The position numbers and the translations under genes are program-made. Positions 47,709-58,210 of a stretch of 64,000 nt of DNA are shown here, in pieces. The notes under the pieces were generated by a model. That model did no database searches. It saw only the letters and a program-made list of their open reading frames with translations, and was not told the origin of the DNA. Within the stretch, counting starts at the first letter, position 1, and each line of letters starts with the position of its first letter. Source of the DNA: Ancylostoma caninum (taxonomy: Eukaryota; Nematoda; Chromadorea; Rhabditida; Ancylostomatidae); NCBI GenBank assembly GCA_037903475.1, contig JBAJFG010000347.1:1736001-1800000 (forward strand), in the 5' to 3' direction.

Positions 47709-47937
47709 AGGGCAATTTATACTAGATGCGTGCGTTTGACGCGCGTGTGTCTACTATATGAAGAAAGATAGGAACAGTCGCATCGCTGACGCAGCTCAGA
47801 CCCCCTCGTTTAGAGCATCGCGGCGGCCGCACATTCCTTTCAATGAGGATGCACACGTCGCGTTGACCTGTCTTCATGGAAATTCTTCGCAAATGGATAC
47901 GTGTGTCTGAAGCACGCACCTTAGTATAAATTGCCCT
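47709..47937. mobile_element. MITE, copy 1 (GGGCAATTTATACTA family)
   Basis: AGGGCAATTTATACTA at 47709 is perfectly matched in inverse at 47922-47937, giving a 16-base terminal inverted repeat around a 229-base element. Internal blocks (ATGCGTGCGTTTG, CATCGCTGACGCAGC, TCGCAAATGGATACG) recur in the copies at 63127 and 63593. No coding capacity. Confidence 0.88.
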
Positions 47938-48410
47938 AAACGCGTGCACTGGGAGGCTAACTTGTAGCATAGACTCCGGCCTTCTCGTAATCTGTGTAAA
48001 TTTAGGCGCATAGAGCAGCGCCTTCTTCTGTTACAATATCATAGTTTTCGCAATTAAAGGCAGCACCCACGGTAATTTTAGCTTCCTAGCTCTTGATCTA
48101 ATCGTGATCCAATCGATCTTGGGGTCAATTTTGCAATAAGAGTACCAGCTGAAACTTTTTCCATCATGTGTAATAACAGGTAATAATTGGATCAGCAGGA
48201 TCACTAGGCAGTAAGTTTCACGAGTTGTCATGCTACCACCGAGCTCCAAAATCGTCGTAGGAGCTCGGAAAATAGCAACCTTCAGCTGATTGGTCCGTGA
48301 TTTCAAGTGGCAGCCCTTCATATTAACGTCTTCATAATTCATTTCGACCAAAATTAAATTTTTATGCACAGCTTTTACTTCTTCCCACTTCCTATTAATC
48401 TATACTAGCT
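47938..48410. other. Intergenic; carries a TTAA-type element end
   Basis: TTAAAGGCAGCACCCACGG at 48054 resembles the ends of the TTAA-type elements. A frame of 112 codons (minus, 48031-48369) crosses it and has no support. Confidence 0.4.
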
Positions 48411-51170
48411 GCCGTACCCGGCTTCGGTCGGGTGGTTTATTACCTTGGCTACATTATACTGCTGAGGCCAATTACTATCATCGACAAATTCATCAAAATC
48501 TTCATAATTTTGGTGATCAACATGTTAACGAAGCCCAGGTGACGTTTCCCATAGACTTGTGGGCGAAAAGTTAGCAAAGCTATTCCGGTGACATTGAATC
48601 GACGTATTCGTACAAAGTGGTTGTCATATCCATACTCAGCATATCGAGGAACCCCAGGAGAGATGTCTTCACTGCTCCATTGGGCGGAAGAGCCAAAGAT
48701 CAATAAAATCGAAAAACCGATATTTCATGCAAAATGTCATATTCCTATTCAGCTTATTGAGAAACCCATGAAGACATGTCTCTGTCCGTCCCCGAGCGAA
48801 AATGGGGAAAAATCGATAAAACCAATAGGTCAATATTTCGTGCAAAATGGTTGTCGTATTCGTGTTCAGCGCATTGCTACCCCAGCTCAGACAAAGTATC
48901 GCACACATGCGTAGGGCTACTGCAGGACACCCGGAGGACTTGGTCAGGAGACCCGGTCTGTTACAGACCGCAAGTCCCGATACAGTCCTCCGCAAGTCCC
49001 GATTCCCTCCTCCGCATGTCCAGAATGGGGGTTTTTGAACAAAACTTATCACCCCCACTACCGAGCGAGGATTCTGAACTGACCTACCGATCATTTACCA
49101 TTGCTCTTCGATTGCTTCACAGTCCGCCGCTTTACCTCTGCTCTATCCGTGCCCACAGCCGAGGGACTACTCGAGGCATCCACTAATGTTTTTATCACAC
49201 TGCATTGCCAAGAGAAGGGAATGTTACAGATCTCTATCTACCCAATCACTACCAAACGTTGAATACATAACTCCCAAGAGCCTGTGGAGATTTTGGCACC
49301 CTTTCCGCCAAGAACTGTGGACTGCTTTACCCTTCACACCGATTTCATTGATTTTTGCTAAATTTTGTCCTGAAATTGATGATGGCATGTCTATTGTTGT
49401 TCGATACGGCATGTTTATTTTGTTTGATACGGTAAACACAAATATATCTACAGTTTCGTATAAAATTATAGGTTAAACCATTCTACGTTCACCATTTTAC
49501 GTTGTTTGTTTTACGTTCATTGTTTTACCTTTCTGATCGGGGTGAGTACGTGAGTACGTGCCCACTGAGGTTTTCTGATCACGAACATGACGAAAATTTT
49601 GCGGCAAAATATCGGCTCATTGACCGTCTACTATTTTTTTTATTCAAACTAATTTTTAACTCTCATTGAAGGGTGGGTCAGTGAGGAAATGTGCATTATA
49701 TGCATGAAACGTCCACCGAATTTCAAATAGTATGATCCCATACGATGTAATGTCTCATAAAACCCATGGAAATCTACCTTGAAAAATCGCAGGGACGAGC
49801 AACTCCACGCTGGTTTCGTGGGCTTATCCACCTTATGGCATATCTATGGCCTTGAAGACTAAACAACAGTATCACTAAGGGTATTCTCCCAGTGGTGCAT
49901 ACTTGCGGCAGGTTCCGATTTGTACGTTAATATAGAGAAAATCTTTCTGATTGCAAAAGTGCACAATTTTCGACGTTATAGAAAAGTATTAGAAAGCTTC
50001 AGCTCTCGATTTCCTCAAGCAACACTGGCGTCCTCGTCAGGCTACAGTTCACATCTGTAATCTGATCAGGCGTAACCCATAGCCTGGTCCGGAAACAGCG
50101 AGGCCTGGAGTCCGTATAGGCAACAGTGGACTCAACTCAACTGAGGTTTGAGTCAGTTCTGGTGTTGACCCTTCATTTCTCCAAGCAACATAGTGATTCA
50201 GCAGTAGACCCTTAAGAACAGGGTCACCCTTTTTGAGGTCTGTTCTGTATACCATCGTTCACGCCAGCTCACACTGACTTTCTCACCACAAAAATCTCAA
50301 AAACGATTTCTGAGGTAAGACTTTGTTGCTGTTAGGACACACAGTGGTAAAAGCGCTATATTCTGTGGCAGGAACCAAAACAGATGCTTTTATGAGTAGG
50401 AAGTCCGCTCAAATTGTAAAAGAGACACTTTAGAGAATTACAACAATGAATGCCGTTTTTGCAGTGAATATGACAATAAGAAACTCAACAAACATTACCA
50501 TAAGAGAGAATTCCAGAGTAATTATGACTATAAAAAGCGTATTATACGTTATTATAGGAGAAGGATGGAGTGCAGGGCAACAAATAGTGGGAAAATAGGC
50601 AGAACTCACAGCTCTGTGACGTCTGACCTCGGGGGGTTCTCGGATTACCTGCCATGTTCCTCCGCACCCATCCGAGACTTTTATCAAAGTTCGGGGGTAT
50701 GTCGCACCCCCGAATACATCCTCCGCAAGTCCCGGTGGTTTTTCGGGCTTAGATCGCACCCCTCGACTACCTCCTCCGCATATCCCGAAGCAGGCGGTCA
50801 CTGCATGACCAATGGACTTCCTTAAGAAATGAGGGCCATCGTCCTCCGCATGTCCTGACATCCTTGTCTGAGAGTAAACATGTCTTTATCACCCCATGAT
50901 CAAGGATAGCGAAAAATCAATAAAATCAATAAATCGACAAATTGGCGCAAAATGGTTGTCATATTCGTGTTCAGCGCACTGAGGTACCCCAGTAGGCGTG
51001 TCCTCGCTAGTCCCTGGTCAAGAAGAGCGAAAAATCAATAAAATCGATATAATCGATAAAGGAATCGATAATCCCAGGTGCAAAGTAGTCTATAACCTCC
51101 GCCAGCCAGTGGAGAGTCTACCTGCAAAATTTGGTCCCGATCGGTTCATCCTCCGCGATTTCTATTCGGA
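48411..51170. repeat. Long degenerate repeat block with internal repeats of about 125 bases
   Basis: Starts CTGCCGTACCCGGCTTCGGT and ends at the CA microsatellite. A degenerate module containing GCAAAATGGTTGTC, ATATTCGTGTTCAGCGC, ACCCCAG and AAAATCAATAAAATCGAT recurs near 48600, 48720, 48840, 50870 and 50950. A second module, TCCTCCGCAAGTCCCG, recurs near 48980-49010, 50720 and 50770. Order, orientation and ending suggest a transposable-element family with internal expansion. No reading frame looks like a transposase or reverse transcriptase. Confidence 0.6.
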
Positions 51171-51171
51171 G

Positions 51172-51207
<36 letters not shown>

Positions 51208-51245
51208 AACACACACACACACACACACAAACACACAAACAAACT
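51172..51245. repeat. (CA)n microsatellite with interspersed AA
   Basis: About 36 CA units with a few CAAA interruptions, followed within 30 bases by TATATATACAGATAA. Confidence 0.95.
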
Positions 51246-51944
51246 TTCACTTTTATATATACAGATAAACCTTTCTCCTCACTCGGAACATCAAATTTCT
51301 CAAAAATTGCGTGTATCCTAGTTATTTAGTTCTTCAAATTACCATGTAATCTTGTTCTTCTCCCGAGTTATTTCTTTATAATGAAGCTCACATTTTCTTT
51401 CTCTTTGTGCTCTTTCTATTCCAAGAAAACTGCTTTACTAGCCAATTATCCGAAGGCGCAAAGAAAACAGGTGGCAATGATGGGAGCGATATCGACTTTT
51501 TCGTTCGATCCCACAGGTGTAACGCGACCGCCCTGCTCTAATCAAAACAGAAGCATCCAAAAACCTCTTTTGCATGAGTTTTGGCGGAATTGGACACTTC
51601 ACTCGTAGTCTTCGTTGTCGAAAATCTAATATTCCGCTACAATCTCAAAGGCGGAATTTTCCGCGAGTGTTGCCTTTAATACAACAGCCATATTCGCTGT
51701 TTTAGTATAAAAGATCTGCTTGAGAACTAGTACGGTTTTAATTACAGCACCATGTCATTAGCGAAACACAAAAATTCCTTATTAGTTAGTAAGTACACCA
51801 TTGAGTATTTCTATCCTCCTCGACCTCATTTCCCGTATTCACTCCATAGCCCTGAAAGGAACACGTATTGGAACTATGCAAAGTCTCTAAAATAAGAGAA
51901 AAGTGGTTTATAACGTAAAAGACGTTTGAGAAGTACTATGCAAC
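51246..51944. other. 3' flank of the repeat-protein gene
   Basis: Contains GTTGCCTTTAA at about 51669-51679, a TTAA-type element end. A possible last short exon lies just below 51857: CCTTTCAG then GGCTATGGAG on the minus strand (see the repeat-protein gene). Confidence 0.35.
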
Positions 51945-54900
51945 TTACTTAACCTTTGGCCTGAACACATCGTCGTTATTCAGGCCAGCTAGCGTTTGGT
52001 AATTCGGGTCAAATGTTCCTATCATCTTGTTTTGCGCTGGAGGTCTAATTTTCATACCTTCACCTTCACCTCCGCCTCCACCTCCACCAGCAGGCTCCTT
52101 AATTTGTTGATTTAAAGTCATCTTTTTCTGCAAAAAAAAACAGTATGAGTCTTTTTTCTGGAACACTTCTTATTCGGCCTGTGAATTAAAGAAGACGTAC
52201 GTATTTATTAACTGATCTTCAGAAGACCTCATGCAGTGGGGGCGGACCTCCCTCGCACGCGTTACATCACCTTCGAAGTGGCATCCCGCCAGTCTGACCG
52301 TCTCCGCATTGTCATATTTCACTTATTTCAGAGTTATTTCATATTTAACATTTATTGCATGTGCAAGGCACATGAATTGTGGATAAAACAAAAAAAAAGA
52401 AACGGACACAACCAACACACCGGGAAAAAAGAGCAAAAATTCAAGAGCATGGGTAAACAGAAATGACACCCATAACCTGGAGGTGGTGATATTTAGAAAC
52501 TAACGTGAGTGGACATATTACCAATAGATGGTGTTAACTTAAGTAATTTGGCATACTCAAGTCCTGCTCTATAGGTAGAGAAATGTCTTTTATGAGATGA
52601 TTTGGCTTTAGTCAAGAAAAGCTTGCTTTTGCTACCCCTTGTTACAGAAGGCACTAGACTGAAAAATTTATTACTGCTGAAACCGAGTTTACCCGTGATT
52701 ATTTTCCTAACCGTGGTGAGATCTGTTTCGCGCCGTCTTTCAAGAAGAGAATCCAGGTTGAACATTTTATTCCTGATAATACCTCTAGGAATGGCATTGT
52801 AATTAAAGCCAAGCGCACGCACAAACACTTTCCTCGTGAAGTTATTCTGAACGCTCTCAAGTTGACTAGCCTTATTTCATAGTATGTTATTTCTCATCCA
52901 AGATCCGGTTCATATCTGTCCTAGCAGATGATATACTGGAATTTACTGGAATCTTCTGCATGTATTTTTGAAATTGTAGACAGCCTTCTGTGAAATCTTT
53001 GGAGAGGAAGTTCTTTTCCATAGAACTGCCGATTCACGTTCATCATAGTATTTGTGAAAAGTTATGTTAGAGCATCTAAGACGTTTGGCGATAAGATTTC
53101 GTAGCCAGCACCTTCAGAAATTTTGTTACCTAAGAAATTACTGGAATTTTAGGTTTCTGAGCATGAATGGCCTAGGAAGGTCGGTGTGTCCCGTACACGC
53201 TTATGGATAACTGGTTTTGGCTGCTGAATCGTTCGATCTTTTGAAATGGATGGCCGATTTTGGCTGGCGTGGAATGCGATAATTCATCGAGGAGATGGTC
53301 ATACAGACATCTAGTCTCTTAAAATTTGAGAATGCTGATGCTTTCGGCAGTGCAACATCAGTGTAATTACCGAGATATTGTTCAGGTTTCAAAGCACTCC
53401 CAATCTAAAAATATTGCGGGCGCTACCTTCAGCCCAGTCAACCTTCACAATTTTTGGTTAAATTGTGGAAGCAAGATATACCTTCTTCTTGAAGACGTCT
53501 TCGTTGTTAAGACCAGCCAGCGTCTGATAATTTGGATCATAGGTTCCTATCATCTTATTTTGTGCTGGAGGTCTGATCTTCATCCCTTCACCTCCAGGTG
53601 CGTAGCCTGCACCACCGCCTTCCTAAAAATGCTGACCTAAAAATCGGCTGTTTCCTGCACTGAACAATATGTATGAGTCCTGTCTTGGAATCTTCAATGA
53701 ATTGCAGAAATAGGAAAACAAAAACTAAATCATTCTAATGACACATGACACTTGCCTAGTCAACCACCACATTATTTTCGAATTCATTGGTCTTATGAAG
53801 GAAGTACGCCCCCCTTTCTAGACCCCACAGAAGAAAATGCCCTCTGTTCCCCACAACTGGCAAATAACGTTACACATATTTTTCCAGGGAAATAATGTCA
53901 CACAATCCAAGAGATCATTTTAAGCTGAGTCGTCTGCCATAAAGAAATGTTTAGGGTGTTGAATATTTAAAATAAATATATAAAATTTTCAGATAACTCA
54001 ATTTCGAATCTTCTATGATTTAACAGACCTTCTTTTTAAAGACGTCGTCGTTGTTAAGACCAGCCAATGTCTGATAGTTTGGATCATAGGTTCCTATCAT
54101 CTTGTTTTGTGCAGGAGGTCTGATATTCAGCCCCGCACCTGCACCTCCTCCATCCTGAAAATTGTGGATTCCAACTATGCTCGCTGTCCTTATTTTAATA
54201 TCTCAATGACTTCTTTCACTTTTAGGAATTCCCAGTGATCGAAGCCCGCTCGCACACCCCACAACCTGTTTGGGCAGGTTGGAATAGGAAAAGTTGGAGA
54301 AAATGTAATGGCGTATGTGGATGCGCAGACAATCAGAATATACGTTGTATGCCTTGTGAAGCGTGACGATGGGCTTTCACCACTGAAGTTTTCTGTCCAG
54401 AGCCACGATCTGTGCGCGGTACATGGTAAATGTTCACCTTGAACAGAACATTTTTATTTGGATGCCAGTCTGAAAGAACTACCCAGACTGCTTTAGGCAT
54501 TGGTCTGGGACATAATAGCCTACAGATTTTTCTACAATTAGATGGTAGTAGTGGTAATTTTGACCTCTAGAAGATGAAAACAGAAAAGGCCGCATGTGTT
54601 ATACCTTCTTCTTGAATACATCATCATTGTTTAAGCCGGCCAGTGTTTGGTAGTTAGGATCGTAAGTGCCCATCATTTTATTCTGCGCAGGTGGTCTAAT
54701 ATTCAGGTTACCAGCACCACCAGCGCCACCTGCACCACCCTGAGAAAAATGATGAGGAATCGCTAATTAACTTCAACTTTCACGGCTTTGCGAAGAGATA
54801 CCTACTTTCGGGGCGAAAACGTCGTTATTCAAGCCGGCTAGTGTCTGATAATTAGGGTCATAAGTACCCATCATTTTATTTTCTGCTGGCGGTCTAATGT

Positions 54901-55057
54901 TTAGAGGCGGTGGTTGTTGAGGCTGGCGAGGCTGCAAGTATGACGGATTATCAGCTCGAAGTTTTCAGAGTAAGTGACCATTATTTCTGAAACATCAAAA
55001 ATAAATTCATACTTGCTGAGCGTTGGACCTCAACTCTGGTCTGCCATTGTAATCATC
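51945..55057 (-). CDS. Exon-per-repeat protein with DPNYQTLAGLN repeats, 3' part of gene
   Basis: Six exons join in phase 0 on the minus strand: 55013-55057, 54806-54931, 54605-54739, 54029-54154, 53482-53622, 51945-52127. Each of the last five encodes one repeat: a Gly-rich or Pro/Gln-rich linker, then IRPPAxNKM, then GTxDPNYQTLAGLN, then DVF and a basic end (KKK). The repeats differ slightly (IGTF, IGTY, MGTY; AEN in the first, AQN later). The 15-residue exon at 55013 gives DDYNGRPELRSNAQQ. The last exon ends with stop at 51945, but a perfect GTAAGT donor overlaps the stop, and splicing to 51856 would instead end VKAME. Short tandem GT-rich repeats recall calponin-like (CLIK) muscle proteins, but I cannot confirm that, so no function is assigned. 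The N-terminus lies further upstream. Confidence 0.85.
52493..53400 (-). pseudogene. LINE C-terminal fragment inside an intron
   Basis: The minus-strand translation of 52493-52860 has the C-terminal signature of CR1/T1-type reverse transcriptase proteins: SVQNNFTRKVF, YNAIPRGIIRNKMFNLDSLL, RRRETDLTTVRKIITGKLG, FFSLVPSVTRGSKSKLFL. Upstream (to about 53400) further broken pieces (HKYYDERESAVL, MNYRIPRQPKSAIHFKRSND) look like the preceding RT segment. It lies in sense orientation within the last intron of the repeat-protein gene, and it is frameshifted. Confidence 0.7.
54290..54400. repeat. Dispersed repeat with GTGGATGCGCAGACAATCAG
   Basis: This block, within an intron of the repeat-protein gene, is shared with introns of the transporter gene near 22284 (identical 20 bases) and 21010. 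It marks a low-copy dispersed element present in introns of two genes here. Confidence 0.7.
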
Positions 55058-55293
55058 CTGAAACAAAGAAGATTTGTTGCAAAACCTGGACCTTGGTTGT
55101 TCAAAGCCGTTATTAATCTTAGCAGTGTAGATCTCTCGAAGCTCGTCGTTCTCACTGACGTTGCCATCATCAGTGACTCCTCTAACATCGTGGGAGCACA
55201 TTTTAGTGTTGCTGCGTCGAATATGAAACCTAGTATTGTTTTATGTTGAACAGCACGCGAGATTAATAATCGGTTCATTCAGGACGGCCAACG

Positions 55294-55317
55294 TTTCGGA
55301 GCTCTCTGCCTCTTCAG
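55294..55317 (-). ncRNA. Hammerhead-like motif, minus strand
   Basis: On the minus strand CTGAAGA fits the hammerhead core CUGANGA and is followed 14 bases later by CGAAACG. The element continues CGTTGGCCGTCCTGAATGAAC. Sequences of this shape are common in the repeats of Penelope-like retroelements. Stem II pairs poorly and stems I and III were not resolved, so activity is doubtful. Confidence 0.3.
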
Positions 55318-55780
55318 GGCCTCGTGATAGGGCATTGATGGTGACTAGTGCCAGGTGACCGCTAGCTCGTCGTCAGTGATTGCGGGCCTGTGAACCGCAG
55401 ACCACCTAAAGCAGTCGCTCAACAGCGGTCTGCTAACTCGAGAAAAAAACACGTTTTGTCCAGGAAACGCCAAGATCAGCCAAATTTCCTCCATGAACGC
55501 GTGAGAGTTGCTTGAGAGGAGGTGCATGGTCTAGATGGGCCCAAATGTACTATTGAGATGGCGTAATTCAGCTAAAAAAAATTCGTATTGCATAGGTTTA
55601 AGAATCCTATCCATTGATAGCGTCCGGCCCCACTTGGCCAATATGGCGTTTTTTCACGAGGAAATGGCGTTTTTCACCATCTTGGCCTCAGCTTAGCATT
55701 TTCTTCCTAAGCATAGAAATAAAGTGAATTAAAATTTTTAGAAAATCTCATAACAACAGAATTGTAGAGGAAGGAAAGCG

Positions 55781-55888
55781 CTTCTGGATGAGAGCAATGG
55801 ATGACAAAAAGGCGTTGCATGCTGTTATGTTCTTCTGAACATAACAGCATGCAACGCCTTTTTGTCATCCATTGCGCTCATCCAGAAG
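55781..55888. repeat. 52-base near-perfect inverted repeat with 4-base loop
   Basis: The left arm 55781-55832 and right arm 55837-55888 are reverse complements with a single mismatch, separated by TTCT. The core reads GGCGTTGCATGCTGTTATGT and its inverse. There is no spacer, target duplication or coding sequence. If transcribed it would give a 52-base-pair RNA hairpin. Confidence 0.93.
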
Positions 55889-56240
55889 GGGATCTTCCTG
55901 TATATTTATGAAGGGCGCCTTTATTCGGTTCAAAACTAGGCCATCAAGGCAAAAGTCTCTGAACCATTCCATGTGATTAGAATATCAAATGTTCAGTTGA
56001 CGCATTCGAATGGTGGGTCTTCGAATATCCAGATGATCAGATACATTCGAAAACATTTTGAATGGTTGATTCAATAGACGGACTAATTATTCGATTCGCT
56101 TGCATATATAATGCACAGATCGTCATTGAAGGCGTTCCATGTCTAAGTAGACTAGACAATCTCCCAAAGCTATTCTCACTGACACTACACCCTTCTCAGG
56201 CACTTTTACAGGACCGCCCGCGCACCCTTTTTTATTTCAG

Positions 56241-56590
56241 AGGACTTCATGGAGAATTAGTTCACACTCCATTTCTTCTCAGGCCCGATGGGAAAGTAAT
56301 TGCTAAATCTCCCAAACTTCAAATACTTATGAGCTTATTCATGAAACAAGCTCCAATGAATGGTAAGTATTTGATTTAGAAGCAGTGTCTCACCTCATTT
56401 CACTCTTGAGATGTTAACAGATTCTGGACCAGCTGACTCCATTGATATGAGTGAAATGCCTCAAAATGACCAAAAACCTTTACATGAGGTGCAATCAATT
56501 GCATCTTGCACCAGTAGTTCTCGTTTAATGTATGAACCCAACGCATTTCGCCGTGTAAAAAGCAACACAGTGATTACAGGTCATTTTTGA
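56241..56590 (+). CDS. Unrecognised gene, two linked exons
   Basis: Exon 56241-56362 follows a strong acceptor (TTTTTTATTTCAG) and ends at a GTAAGT donor. A 58-base intron leads to an exon starting 56421 after TGTTAACAG. In frame they read GLHGELVHTPFLLRPDGKVI, AKSPKLQILMSLFMKQAPMN, then DSGPADSIDMSEMPQNDQKP and on to RRVKSNTVIT. The second exon either ends at CAG-GT (56579) or runs to a stop at 56588-56590. The frame is open upstream to 56062, so the first exon could be longer. I do not recognise the protein family. Both splice sites of the short intron are good, which makes a real gene likely. Confidence 0.5.
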
Positions 56591-56754
56591 TGAGCTATTG
56601 ATCATTTCTCTCACTCGATTCAAATATCCAAAAACTGGAAGTTTTCAAAAAAAGTCGTTCTCTATAGCTCATTAGGATTGTATTACCGTAAGTCTCGAGA
56701 ACGATTTCTGAGGTGAGATAGTGCCTTCGAGGCACACTATAGACCATTACCTTC

Positions 56755-56945
56755 TAGGGGAGCATCTTGCAGAGAATTGCAAACGGCCATGTGCAAGGGA
56801 AGTGACCGCGGCACAGCTCTCTTGGGCGGAAACACCGCATTCAGCTCTGGTTATCTGCTCTTCCAGCAACAGAGAACCGGAGCGCCACGCCGCGCCGCAG
56901 TACCCGCCCTTGCACACGGTCGTTTGCAGTTCCCTGTGCATTCAC
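56755..56945. repeat. Inverted repeat element
   Basis: GCAAACGGCCATGTGCAAGGG near 56778 is matched in inverse by CCCTTGCACACGGTCGTTTGC near 56907, with partial pairing beyond. The short palindrome GTGCCTTCGAGGCAC lies just before it at about 56722. Likely a short foldback element; frames on both strands within it are spurious. Confidence 0.6.
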
Positions 56946-57675
56946 AGTTTAAAAGTTGTGTTACATGCGTTCACTTCTCTATGCAACGAATGCCTTTTCC
57001 GGCTAAAAGGCGAAATGTGAAGAATGAAGAGCCTACATTGATTCAGTTCTACACTCGTATGCAAAATTTCCGTATTGGGACTGCTCATTTGTATGGGAAG
57101 TTCTGCTGTAATAGAGTAAAGCTGAATCCAAATGTGATGTGTATTATGTGGTTGTAAGCGTAGAAACTTGGTGGAGTAGAAATGAGCGAGGACGGGAGCT
57201 GTCCAGAGCATTCTGTGAAAGCGCGCGGCACGTCAGGTATTGGGTGCGCGGCTAGTCCATTTTCAATCAGAAGCTGACCGCCCGCGCAGCCAGTAGCTGA
57301 CCAGTATTCATCCCTTACGCTGCACGTCAGATTTAGGAAGGTGGCTGGTCCCCTGAAACTGCCCGAGGTCGTGACTCCTCTTTCGATTCCAGTGTTATCT
57401 TTGTTTGTTTTTGTGTCGACCAATAAATCATAACTCACAGAGAATTACCAGTTAGGCCCTATCCCCTGTATGGGCTGAGGAAGACGTCACCGAGGGGCAG
57501 GACTAAGTGGGTGCGTCTCCAGTCAAGAAAAACTCCCTTAGAGTCAAAACAATCATAAAATCAGGTTATTTTGAATGAAATTCGAGTTGTAGCATTTGCG
57601 TGATTTCAGCCTGCCTCCTGCGGTCTTAATGTGACTACCGAAGTGATGGTTGTTATCAGAAAAGCTCTAACTCAC

Positions 57676-57699
57676 CGCACTCTCAGTGGATCTGGGGGT
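57676..57699 (-). CDS. Candidate 24-base microexon of the repeat-protein gene
   Basis: On the minus strand ATTTTTGCAG precedes 24 bases encoding TPRSTESA, followed by GTGAGT. Both splice sites match consensus. Read in phase 0 it would join to the exon at 55057 to give TPRSTESA-DDYNGRPEL. The phase is not independently fixed and the intron would be 2.6 kb, so the assignment is tentative. Confidence 0.45.
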
Positions 57700-58210
57700 C
57701 TGCAAAAATAAGTTGGTTATAGACATAGTGCTCTTGAAGACTTGAAATCATACAGAAATTATTAAAGTGTCCATGAACCAACCCTTGCGGATTTTCGGTT
57801 GGAGCAATAGATTTGGAATATGACAAGAAATACGGCGTTAAAAGGTGCAAGTACGTATGGAAATTGAACCTAAATATTCATGTCAAATTTCTAAAGCTTG
57901 CACAAATTGCTTCTTTTTGCTCAATATTCTGGTAACGTCAGGAATCTGTACATTGGCAGTTGCCACTGATTTTCTCCATGGAATTTCCTACAGAATCAAG
58001 AACGACAAAGTTTATTTAAAATCCACGGAGAAATCATTTTTTTCAAACTCAGGCGGAGGATTTGCGTCCTCCAAAATTTTTCGCCAGCCTTAAGAAGCCG
58101 TGAGCTGCGCAGTTGTCTGCTCAATTGGTGACATCCTTGCGCCTACAGGGGCCATCATAGCAATCGCCTTTAGCCAAATTTGGCGTAGAAAACGGGCATC
58201 TATTCAGCGC
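57700..58210. other. Intergenic, no gene seen
   Basis: Short frames only. A palindrome, GGAGGATTTGCGTCCTCC, lies near 58052-58069. Confidence 0.45.

Noticed and set aside
51945..55057. Naming the repeat protein as calponin/UNC-87
   Set aside because: The GT-rich repeat only loosely recalls CLIK repeats and lacks the usual NKxASQxGM pattern, so a name would be a guess.
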